DNA of 64,000 nt from Heterohyrax brucei (taxonomy: Eukaryota; Chordata; Mammalia; Hyracoidea; Procaviidae). The translations under genes were made by a program, and so were the position numbers. Positions 35,163 through 45,256 of the stretch are shown piece after piece. The notes under the pieces were generated by a model. It was not told the DNA's origin. It worked only from the letters and a program-made list of their open reading frames with translations, and ran no database searches. Location: assembly GCA_028571685.1 (NCBI GenBank), contig CM053148.1, positions 90,170,001 to 90,234,000 of the forward strand. Reading direction: 5' to 3'. Each line of letters starts with the position of its first letter. Position 1 is the first letter of the stretch.

Positions 35163-35567
35163 GATGTTGTCTGCCTTGTTCAATTTTTTGGCCCACAGAA
35201 TTTTTCAGTGTTCAGACTTGAGACTGGAATCTTTTAGTCAGCTCTTTCAGTCTGAGAAATGCAAAGTGTGCTCTTCTCTTTATTTTTCTCACTCCAGGTC
35301 TTCGCACATTTCACCGTACTTTGTCTTCCTGAGCTACCCTTTGAAATCTTCTCTTTGGCTCATTTACCTCACCATTCATTCTGTTTATTTCAGTTACTGT
35401 ATGTTCAAAAGCAAGGTTCATAGTCTCTTCTTATATCCTTGAGCTACTCTCTCCCCCTGTTTTTAACAGTTCTATGCTTTCTTCTTGAATGACAGCCTTG
35501 ATGTCATCTCACATCTCACCTTGTCTTTGGTCATTAGTGTTCAAATCATCAAATCTATTCTTAAAAT

Positions 35568-35713
35568 GGAAACCCTGGTGGTATAGTGGTTAAAAACTGC
35601 AGATGCTAACCAACAGCACTCCTTGGAAACTCTATGGGACATTTCTACTCTGTCCTGTAGGATTGTGGTGAGTCAGAATTGACTGGATGACAATGGTGTT
35701 TTTCTGGTTTTTT
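35568..35713 (+). repeat. AfroSINE inserted in RTE, with target-site duplication
   Basis: The SINE runs from GGAAACCCTGGTGGTATAGT to its T-rich tail. TTCTTAAAAT at 35558-35567 and TTCTTCAAAT at 35714-35723 form a 10-bp duplication with one mismatch. The RTE sequence resumes directly afterwards (AGTCTCTAAATTCAGGTGG). Confidence 0.92.
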
Positions 35714-37099
35714 TTCTTCAAATAGTCTCTAAATTCAGGTGGTATATACTCAAGGTTGTACCTGGGCTCTCATGGACCTGTTTTAATTTTCTGGAACCTT
35801 CATATGAACAATTTATGATCTGTCCCACATGTGGCCCCTGGCTTTCTTCTGACTGATGGTACTGTGCTTCTCTATTAATTTTTTCTACAGAAGTAGTCAG
35901 TTTGAGCCCTGTATATTCCACCTGATGAATTCTATGTATATAGTCACTGCTTATGTTGGTGACAAGAGGTATTTGCTATGAAGAAGTCAATGCCACTGCT
36001 AAATTCTATGATGGCATCTCTCACATCGTTTTTAACACCCTGGCCATATTTGCCAACTGCTGATTATACTTTTGCGGTATTCAGGATATGAATCGCCAGT
36101 AACTGTCAGTGCATCTTGATTCCATGCTTGATCAATATCAGATTGAAGAAGTTGGTAAAAATCTTCATGTTTTTTGTCATCATTGACAGTAGTTGGTGCA
36201 TAAATGTGAGTAATGGCCATATTAACTGGTCTTCCTTGTAGGAATATTGGTATTGCTCTATCACTGACAGTGCTGTAATTCAGGATGTATCTTAAAATGT
36301 TCTATTTGTCAATGAGTGTAATGCTGCTCCTTATCAACATATGATTCCCAGCATAGCAAATCATAAGGCCAATACCAGTCTATTCCAGCTCACTAATGCC
36401 TAGGATATCAATATTCAGGAGTTCTATTTCATTTCTGCATACTTCCATTTTTCCTAGACTCATGTTTTATACATTGCACGTTCCAATAACTAATGAGTAT
36501 TTGCAGCTATCACTTCACATTTTCAGTCATGTCACCTGAACAAATAAAGTCCAGGAAGCTTAAATCCATCTACATCATTCAAATGCAACTCAACTTTGAA
36601 AAGGTAGTGCTCCCCGGGTCATATCTTCAGTGCCTTCCAACCTGGCCCAATATCAGAAAATGTTCTACAGATATTCAGAAGGTTTTCAATGGTCATTTTC
36701 TTTCCCCCACTAGATTACCAGGTCCTTCTTTCTAGTCTGTCTTCGTCCGAAGTCTTCACTGAAATTGGTCCATCATGGGTTATCCTGCTGGTATCTGAAA
36801 TACCAGTGTCATAGTTTTCAGCATCACAGTAACATGTAAGCCACCACAGTATGGAAAACTGATGGATGAATAGTCGATAACAGCATACCAGAAATTTTAA
36901 GCTATCTTGAAAATTTTTTTTAAAGCTAGGATCACAAATGTTTAGCTTTAATGAGCTTGCCATTTTTTGAAACAGAGACACATTCGGAAAGATTATCTGT
37001 TTAATTTCAAAGTTTAATTGTTTGCTTTAAAAGCTCTTCTAGAGGAATTGCATGGCAGCTGACGTTCATATTTATTAGATCCTTCCAAACATAGGATCC

Positions 37100-37263
37100 C
37101 AGGAAATCCTGGTCATGTAGTGGTTAATTGCTATGCCTGCTAGCCAAAAGCTCAGCTGTTCAAATCCACCAGGGAGTCCTTGGAAACTCTGCAGAACTGT
37201 TCCACTCTGTCTTCCAGGATTGCTGTGAGTCAGAACTGAGTCGACAGCAGTGAATTTGGGTTT
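37100..37263 (+). repeat. AfroSINE
   Basis: The copy shows AGGAAATCCTGGTCATGTAG, GTTCAAATCCACCAGGGAGT and GAGTCGACAGCAGTG. Confidence 0.9.
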
Positions 37264-37865
37264 GAATTGTGAAATTATGGCTCCAAGTCACCACGAAGAA
37301 TTACAAAAGCAAAGGGAGGAACTAGCTGGTGAAATACAGAAATCACAAAACATAGATAGAATTAATTTAATGAAGCTTGATTGGCTGAAAAATCATAGAA
37401 AATAAAATTGTACTACTTGTACACGCAGACAGATGCAAGCACACAGAAGTCCTCAAGCTTGTCCTATTGCCAAAGGGGATCGTATTTCCTGAACTTGGAG
37501 CCAGCAGCAGCTGTCACAAAGTGACTGATGCTGCTTTTTGTCTGAATGTGGTGGGAAACAAATAGGAGCAATTAGGACCGCTGCATCCATTTTTCTCAAG
37601 AGTCTGTTAATAACGTCTAGACTTAGAATTAAAAGAAACAAATCTTACACGGAATTTTTAAGATGCTAGGAGGAATGAGGTTTATTCATATTCTATAAAG
37701 TTAGTTTCTGGAGAACAGTTAATTACATAAATTTAGTTCCTGGAAAAGCTTGCAGAATCTCTTTCTGAAAGTTTCAAAGAAAAGAGAAAATAGCCAACTT
37801 GCTTATCTGGTTAAAGCTGTCATAGAGACATGATGATAATGTGTAACCAAACAAATGCACCATAC
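37264..37865. other. Intronic sequence, no recognised feature
   Basis: I saw no repeat family or exon in it. Confidence 0.5.
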
Positions 37866-38059
37866 AAATGCAAACCCACCACCACCTTACTCATAACAAC
37901 CCTACAGGACTGTGTAGAACTATACCATTGGGTTTTGAAGGCTGTAATCTTCATGGATGCCCACTGCCACATTTTTGTCCTGCTGAACGGTTGGTGGTTT
38001 TGAACCACTGAATTTTAGGTTAGCAGCTGAGTACTTTGACCACGTTGCCAGCGGGGCTC
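37866..38059 (-). repeat. AfroSINE, long subtype
   Basis: The reverse copy has the marker block GGCTGTAATCTTCATGGATG and GCCCACTGCCACATTTTTGT, and ends GCCAGCGGGGCTCC. Confidence 0.88.
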
Positions 38060-38974
38060 CATTTGGTGATAATTTATAGGTGTTTTTAAGTAGTTATTAA
38101 CTCTATGCTTTCATGTGAATAGAAACAACCCTGATAATTAGGTTCACTATGACTCATTTCAGATGCTGAAGGTCCAAAGCTCCACATACGGCAGTAAGCA
38201 GGTTCTCATACATGCAGTCAAAATGGTGACAAGTGACTCACGAAATAATACATTTGGAGGGGAACAGCAGGCACAATATTTTCTCAAGTAATAATTTCTA
38301 AAAAGTTGCAAAGGAGGGGAAGAGCATTTCTTACTAAAATAATAAAGTGTCACTTGGATCATCACAGAAACACGTAAATTTGTATTGGTCCTTAAAGGAC
38401 GGATTAAGAAAAAAAACCAACAAAGCAAAACAAAAACCTGGGATAAAGAATTAAGTTAAACTCACACATAGCTATGAGAAAGCAGAACGGATGTCTGGCA
38501 CAGGTGCGTGAACAAGCTTGAATACGCCAGCTATTGAACATATTTTACTTAATTAGAAAAATGGAAAAAATATTTTCCTATTTTCCTGTATATACAGAAA
38601 TATACAATATTTCAATTCCAACCTATTTTAGATATCGCTGTCTATGCAATAGTGGTTTATGCAACAGCCGGTTGCAAAAATCAAAACACTTATTTTAGTT
38701 TGAAAGGTTAATCAGACACTGGTACCAAAAAAAAAAAAAAAGTGAAAGAACAGTACAGACTCTAACAGTAAGAAAAGTAAGATAACTATAGTTCTGTTCA
38801 ACAGTTGTTGTACAAGAGATAAGAACTGGGTGGTAGCAGTCTCTTAAATCAATTTGATCATGCAAGTTTATAGTGGTTGTAGTGGTTTCATCTCCTAGAG
38901 GGTGCACTACTGAATGAAGATATTTAAACCTTCTCAGATAAGCATCTGAACACTTTAAAACTCCCCCAGCATAA
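38060..38974. other. Intronic sequence, no recognised feature
   Basis: It contains an A run at about 38727-38741. Nothing else was recognised. Confidence 0.5.
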
Positions 38975-39146
38975 AAAAACCAAAGCAAACTTACTGCCAT
39001 TGAGTCAGTTCTGACACATAGGGACTCTATAAGGCACAGCAGAACTGCCCCTCACTGAATTTGCAAGGTATGGCTGGTGGCTTCAAACTGCTGAAATTTT
39101 CAAGTTAGCAGTTGTAGCCCTTAACCACAGTGCTGCCAGAGTTTCC
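38975..39146 (-). repeat. AfroSINE
   Basis: The reverse copy shows CCATTGAGTCAGTTCTGACA and TAACCACAGTGCTGCCAGAG. Confidence 0.9.
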
Positions 39147-40058
39147 AGTGCGCTTTAATGTGAGGAGTAAAAGCTCTAGGCCCTTTTTAAACTTCGAGAA
39201 TATTTACATACTGCAATAGATAAAATAACTAACATTGATATTAATAAACTTTAATCATAAAAAGGCCAATTAATGTTTCATATAGTGAAATATGATGGCT
39301 ATGAAAAAATCTCTAGGCATATGAGATAAGTCTTGCAAAATTCCGTATCAGCTATATTCCCTATCTAGCAAAGAGCCTATGCACATTGAATCTTAAAGTA
39401 ACTAGAACACTGTATGTTTGAGCAGAGATATGAGCTCTATTTTTTATCATTTTATGTGAACTATCACATATTCATCCTCCTATGAATTAAATTCCTAGAA
39501 ACCACTCACAAAACAATCATGTTTCTTTTCTCACTGCTCACAAACATGTTCCATATAGAAATTCATTCCTTCATACCATTTATTTGTTTGATTCATAAAG
39601 TTATCTGTGTACAAAAAAACTCATTAATTTTGTTTTGAAAATTCAAAATATATATACAGAAGTCCTTTTTACAGTATAGCCAGAGACCAGGCTGAATAGA
39701 GAATTAGACACGGACTTTGTGTCTTTGCTTTGTACATTGTACAAATTTTAAGCAGACAAGTAATTTTATACAAAATTTTCATTTCACTCACATTTCCTCT
39801 TATATGTTGATCTACATAGTTTAAATTCACTGAGATTGCAATTAGATATAACATTCTAAATTAGCTTGAGTGATTTTCATGGGAACAACAAAAGCAGTAC
39901 AGCAGTTTCCTGCTTTGAATTTTAACGCACAAACACCTTTCCACTAGATGCAAATTGAACATATTTTCTTTCAGTGAAAATATGAAATTAGCATGGATTA
40001 CTTTTTCCCATTTCCTTCATAATTTGTAGGAGGTTATTACACTTGAACTTAACATTAC
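39147..40058. other. Intronic sequence, no recognised feature
   Basis: The sequence is AT-rich and no repeat family was recognised. Confidence 0.5.
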
Positions 40059-40206
40059 TAACCAAACTAACTGATTCTGACTCATAGCAACTCCGTAGGA
40101 CATACTAAAACTGTCCAGAGGGTTTCTAAGGAGTGGCTAGAAGATTCAAACTGCTAAACTTTTGGTTAGCAACCAGACTCTTACCTGTGGTGCCACTAGG
40201 GTTCCC
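40059..40206 (-). repeat. AfroSINE
   Basis: The reverse copy shows TGATTCTGACTCATAGCAAC and CTTTTGGTTAGCAACCAGAC. Confidence 0.9.
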
Positions 40207-40539
40207 AGCTGAATTTGACATTGACAAATGATTGTGACAGTGAATTTATTGTAACATGTCAAATGTAGTCATTTAGAACTGATAGTCTTCTGTTTTTTTT
40301 TCAGGGATATCTAAGTTGGAAATAGTGTAGTCGTAAAAAAAAAAATACTTGTAGAGAACTAAAATAACAACATTGAAACTTATTAAGATTTTAAAGTCTG
40401 TAAAGGTTGAAAGCTCACACTAAACACTGATAATTTTAAATTATTTCTAAAATAGTACAGTTACATAGTATTACCAAGGGAAATCCATTTTCACCCAGTT
40501 ATACATAAACATGTGGATTAAAGGAAAGACTGAAGACCC

Positions 40540-40706
40540 AAAAAGCAAACTCAGCCCAGTGCCTTTGAGTCAATGCCTCCTCATAGCAACCCTATAGGAT
40601 GGAGTAACTGCTCCATGGAGTTTCCAAGGAGCACTTGGTGGCTTTGAGCTGTTGACCTTTTGGTTAGCAGATGTAGCACTTAACCATTATGTCACCAGGG
40701 TATCCA
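40540..40706 (-). repeat. AfroSINE
   Basis: The reverse copy shows CTCATAGCAACCCTATAGGA and CTTAACCATTATGTCACCAG. Confidence 0.92.
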
Positions 40707-40820
40707 CACTGAGGAACAGACACTTTGAAATACAATTTAAAATGCTGCAGTGACTTTTAACAACTGGGAAACTACAAGAAAATTATAGCTATTCCTCTAA
40801 GATACTCCTATACAACAACT

Positions 40821-41000
40821 GAAAACCCTAATGGCTTAGTGGTTAAGTGCTATGGTTGCTAACCGGAAGGTCAATGGTTCTAATCCACCAGGCATTCCTT
40901 GCAAACTCTATGGGGCAATTCTACTGTGTCCTATAGGGTTGCTATGAGTTGGAATCAACATAATGACAGTGGGGTTTTCTTTTCTTTTTTTTTTTTTTTG
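40821..41000 (+). repeat. AfroSINE with T-rich end
   Basis: The copy starts GAAAACCCTAATGGCTTAGT and ends in a T run at about 40982-40999. Confidence 0.9.
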
Positions 41001-41189
41001 GTTTTATAGAACATCTATAATAGAAGAAAAGGCTGTCTCATTGTTCACAAAAAACAAACAAAAAAGACAAGCAAAACAACAAAGAAAACTCTTTTAGATC
41101 CATCTCATCACAATTAGTAGACAACATTTGAAATGCTATTGTTGAAAGTTGTCTCCGAGTAGGCAACTTACACAGCCCTGTCACGCTGC

Positions 41190-42570
41190 CCTGTCATGCT
41201 CTCCTGAAATGCTTGTATGTTGGCCAATACTATCTGGTACAGTGACTCTGTATATTCCGTCCACCTTCTTTTAATGTTTCCCGTGTCATGCAACTTTTCG
41301 CACACAGCATCTTTCACAGTAAGGCAGAATAAAGTGTAATTTTTTTTCTTCATTTCTTTCAGCTGTAGAACTACTAATGGTGTTCTTCCCTTCTACTTTC
41401 TTTACTCCAGCTCTTTTCACATTTCATCATAGTACTTTATTTTTTCCTCTTCCATCATCTTTTGTAATCTTCTTTTCAGCTGTTTTACTTCACCATTTAT
41501 TTCTTCTACTTTCTTCAAGCTTCAGTCTCTTAGGAAATCCATTTTGGTAGTTTCCTTTTTAAAAATAACCCTTCACTTTCTTTAAGTTGCATGGCAGTCT
41601 TAAGTCTTCCCACTATCTTTTTGGTCTTTGGTCATTAGTATTCAGCACTTCAGATCTATTTTATGAGGGTCCCTAAAATCAGTATGTGTTCAAGGTTGTA
41701 CTTTAGCTTTTTTGGAATTGTTTTCATTTTCTTTAGCTTCAGCTTGAACATGCACATGAGCAAATGATTTTTCCGTAATCAGTTCCAGGATTTGTCTTGG
41801 CTAATGTTATTGAACTCCTCCATCATCTCTTTCCACAGATAGTGTTGATTTAATTCTTATGTAAACTATCTGGTAAGATTCAATTGTAGAGTTACTGACT
41901 GTATTTCCAATGAATAAGTCATCAGTCTTACAGAATTCTCCCATGCCATCTTCGGTATTGCTTGTATCACAATGGATAGATTTTTCAACTCTTGACTTAA
42001 TTATGGTGTTAGTGCAGAGTATTGAGTATACCGTGGCCTGCCAGAAAAATGAACAAAACTATCTTGGATAATACAGACAGAATGTTTTGTAGAAGCAAAG
42101 ATAGTGAGACTTTGTGTCACACACTTCGGAGACATTATCAGAAGAGACTTGTCCCTGGAGGACAACATGCTTGATACAGTGGAGATCACTGAGAAAGAGG
42201 AAGTGTCTCCAGGAAACTGTTTGACACAATTATTGCAAGAATGAGCTCAGACATAGCAATGATTGTGAGGATTGTGTGGGACCAGGCAGGGTTTCATTCG
42301 TTGTGTACAAGGTCCCTGTGAGTCCGAAATGTCTCAAAAGCTCCTAACAACAACTGATTCTTCTTCGCCTTTTTCTTCCCCCTCAGTGCTTGCATTCTGG
42401 TCACCAATAATTACCAATGTATCTTGCTTATACATGTGATCAGACTGTACCAGGTTTCAAAAATATTCCATTTCTTCATCTTTGGCATTTGTGTTTTTCA
42501 TGAACTTGAATAATGATCATACAAACTGGTCTTTCTTTTAGGCATATGGATGTTACTCTATTATACTACA
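41190..42570 (-). mobile_element. RTE (BovB-like) LINE, interrupted
   Basis: The antisense fragment begins near CTGGTACAGTGACTCTGTAT and ends near GGCATATGGATGTTACTCTA. It covers part of the reverse transcriptase and endonuclease region. It matches 35085-36300 in the other copy, for example CATCATCTCTTTCCACAGAT. It is split by a sense RTE 3' end at 42000-42355. Confidence 0.85.
42000..42355 (+). mobile_element. RTE 3' end inserted inside an opposite-strand RTE
   Basis: The sense 3' end reads GAGTATACCGTGGCCTGCCA, then GATTGTGAGGATTGTGTGGG, and ends CTCCTAACAACAACTG. Directly after it the antisense host element resumes (TTCTTCTTCGCCTTTTTCTT). Confidence 0.88.
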
Positions 42571-42625
42571 TATTATATATGTACTATATTATACTATGTG
42601 TTATACTATATTATACTATATATTT
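42556..42625. repeat. AT-rich simple repeat
   Basis: Imperfect repeats of TATACTATATTA occur next to the broken end of the RTE. Confidence 0.75.
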
Positions 42626-42799
42626 GCAACCTCCAGAGCATTTGGTTTGTAGTTATGATGTTTCACACTTGTAGTGACTTGTTCATGTCATAACGAAACA
42701 AATGCTTTACTCATCATTTATAAAAGATGTCTGGCAATATAACATAAAATATATGAAAACATCATAACACATTTTAATGGAATTTACATTTAATGTACC

Positions 42800-43036
42800 T
42801 CTGTGAAGCCACCACCCATCTGCGAAGGCTTACTTGTTGCTATGATGCTGAACAAGTTTCAATCCACAGCAACACAGATTACGAAGAAAGGACTGGTGAT
42901 CTACTTCTGATAGCTGGTGAAAGTGGTACAGATCACAATAATTCAGTACACTAATGATCATGAGGATAGTGTAGAAAGAGGCAGTGTTGGGTTTGTTTTT
43001 GCACACAGTGGCCATAATTCAGAGCCCAGCTAAATA
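42800..43036 (+). mobile_element. Internally deleted RTE derivative
   Basis: The left part (GATTACGAAGAAAGGACTGG, then TGATCTACTTCTG) resembles the RTE 5' region. It joins directly to 3'-end sequence (GATCATGAGGATAGTGTAGA, then AGGCAGTGTTGGGTTT). The whole coding region is missing, as in a non-autonomous derivative. Confidence 0.65.
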
Positions 43037-43137
43037 GCTACTAATGACAAATACAACAATAAAAGTTTTTAAAGAACAAAGAAACACAACAGAAAAAAGA
43101 AAAAGGAAAGCCCTGCCTACTGCGACTAAAATTGCCA

Positions 43138-43187
43138 TTGTGTGTGTATGCTTGTGTGTGTGCATGCATGTGTGTGTGTGTGGAGAC
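43138..43187. repeat. (TG)n microsatellite
   Basis: TGTGTGTGTATGCTTGTGTG and further TG units extend over about 45 bp, with ATGC interruptions. Confidence 0.85.
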
Positions 43188-43397
43188 AGAGTGTGAACAA
43201 TGGGGTGTGATACTGTTAAATGTTCTATAGCAACATGTTCTGAGGAGCACTCTACTTTCTTAAAAATGAAGTTATTAATTAACATAATATTCTAAATTAT
43301 TTCTTTTCTTAAAATGGCATGAAAATAAAATGTGGATAATACCTCATCAATTTAGAAAAGTCATAGTTTAAACAAATTAGTACTACATCAGAAAACA

Positions 43398-43565
43398 GAA
43401 ACCCTGGTGGCATAATGGTTAGGTGCTATAGCTGCTAACCAAAACACGGGCAGTTCAAATCTGCCAGGCACTCCTTGCAAACACCATGGGGCAGTGCTGC
43501 TCTGTTCTGTAGGGTGGCTATGAGTTGGAATCCACTCGATGGCAGGGGGTTTGGGTTTGGTTTTA
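43398..43565 (+). repeat. AfroSINE
   Basis: The copy is complete, from GAAACCCTGGTGGCATAATG to CCACTCGATGGCAGGGGGTT. Confidence 0.93.
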
Positions 43566-43874
43566 TATTACAAAACAAGTTTGAAACAATATTCTATTGG
43601 CTCATTCTAGCTTCAGTTGAGTTGTGATGTTGATTCTCATTATTTCTATCAGGTATTTTAAGTAAATATCCATCTGTTTTTTAAGTACTAATTAAAACAA
43701 AAATATTTCCTATTCAGTCATGATGACAGAAGAAACACAGCCCATAACTAGTAACATGTTTTCAATGGCAATACTTTACTTTGATGTTACGAATTTATCA
43801 CTTTTGATTTAAAAGCTGTCCAGTCCAGTCCTGTGTATTTTCAATAGAAAAAAAGCTTATTAAAAACTTAAAAG

Positions 43875-44065
43875 AAGGAGAGTGCAGAGGGTGGAGAGGA
43901 GGGGACAGGATATTGTTAAGAGGCTATGACATGTACAGAATGGAAAGGAGGAGTGTGCTGTCACTGGGCAAGGAGAGCTGAAAGGGCTACAGACAGGTGG
44001 GCATGCAAATTTAAATTGGATTGTACATTTTCACTCAATCACAATTAAAAAAATTAAAAGAAGGA
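43875..44065 (+). mobile_element. L1 3' end fragment
   Basis: ACAGGATATTGTTAAGAGGC, then GGAGGAGTGTGCTGTCACTG, and the end TTCACTCAATCACAATTAAA match the fragment at 26050-26225 and reverse L1 sequence near 17330-17500. Confidence 0.85.
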
Positions 44066-44424
44066 AATACATGGTGTTCTATTTTCATACACTCTATTTT
44101 CATAGCACTGCACATGCACAGATTTGTTTTTCAGTTAACAGTAAAGCATACAGGACCTGGTGATCAAACTGAACATTGATTCCTTCATTACCAAGTCTTT
44201 AAGAAAAAATATTGATTTGGATATCAAATATAGTGCTTTACAACAAAGGATCAGCTTATCAAATGACCTTGTGGATTCTCCCAGGTTCCTTTAAGTAATA
44301 TACAAGAAAAAACAAAATAACTCCACCCACTGGCAGAGCTCTCATAGCACAAAACTTCAGCAGGTACTCCCATCATAATCTACATAAATATGTCTTCCTA
44401 TGTTTATATATTTGAGTCTTTCTG
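44066..44424. other. Intronic sequence, no recognised feature
   Basis: I saw no repeat family or exon in it. Confidence 0.5.
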
Positions 44425-44610
44425 TGATGTAAATGTTAAGCATTCTACTGCTAACCAAAAGTTTGGCAGTTTCTACCCAGAACTGGCTCAGAGGAAATGC
44501 CTGGTGATCCACTTCTGAAAAATAAGCCACTGAAAACCTTGTGGAACACAGCTGTACTCTAGCTCATGTGGGGTCTCAATGAGTCAGAATTGACCTGATG
44601 GCAACTGGGA
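44425..44610 (+). repeat. AfroSINE, long subtype
   Basis: The copy has the inserted block GCCTGGTGATCCACTTCTGA and AAGCCACTGAAAACCTTGTG before the normal tail. Confidence 0.85.
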
Positions 44611-44807
44611 ACACTATAGCAGAAAGCATATGTAACCTTACACAGCACATATACCTGGTGGCTTATATTATTCTGGCTCTTAACAGAAAAGAAACTACCA
44701 GATTTTGAAACTGAGTGTGCAAGTGGGACTGTGTAGTTCCCTGAGACAAACATGAAAGTTACTCCCCCAAACTGTCACAACAAAGCATGGAATAGGATAA
44801 ATTATGG

Positions 44808-45106
44808 GCACTGAGCCCTGATGAAGAACAACCAGAGTGCTCCTTGAAAGCGAAGACGGTGAGATACTTGGATTTGCCTTCAGGAGGGATCAATCCCTGG
44901 AGAAGTACACCATGACTGGTAGAGCAGAGGGTCAGTGAAAAGGAAGGAGATGCTCAATGAGATGGAATGACACAGCGACTGTGACAATGAGCTTAAGCAT
45001 GAAAGCAGTAGTAGACACGGCACAAGACTGGGCAGTGTTTTGTTCTGTTGTGCATAGGATCACTGTGAGTCAGAACTGACTCGACAACACTCAGCAACAA
45101 CAACAA
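44808..45106 (+). mobile_element. RTE (BovB-like) LINE, 3' end
   Basis: The fragment shows AGGAGGGATCAATCCCTGGA, CATAGGATCACTGTGAGTCA and the terminal CAGCAACAACAACAAAAG. It is 5'-truncated. An AfroSINE starts exactly at its repeat-like end. Confidence 0.9.
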
Positions 45107-45256
45107 AAGCCCTAGTGGTGTACCGTTTAAGAGCTTGGCTGCTAACCAAAAGGTCAGCAGTTTGAATCCACTAGCTGTTCCTTGGAAACCCGATGTGGAA
45201 AGTTCTACTGTGTTCTGTAGGCTCCGTATAAGTTGGAATCAACTCTACAGCCATGC
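45107..45256 (+). repeat. AfroSINE abutting RTE tail
   Basis: The head (CCCTAGTGGTGTACCGTTTA) follows immediately after the (CAA)n end of the RTE, so the SINE landed in that A-rich tail. Confidence 0.9.

Larger units (their letters stand above)
33582..36872 (-). mobile_element. Nearly full-length RTE (BovB-like) LINE, inactive
   Basis: The antisense element runs from its 3' end (GCTGCTGTTGCTAGGTGCCA on the plus strand) to sequence I recognise as the RTE 5' region near 36872. It is about 3.1 kb once the inserted AfroSINE is removed. RTE LINEs encode one protein with an apurinic-type endonuclease and a reverse transcriptase. The endonuclease part at 36032-36220 keeps HIYAPT, but the expected GDWNA-type box reads GDSYPE. 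Many frameshifts and stops make it dead. The AfroSINE tail resembles the 3' end of this element, which fits RTE-driven SINE mobilisation. Confidence 0.9.
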
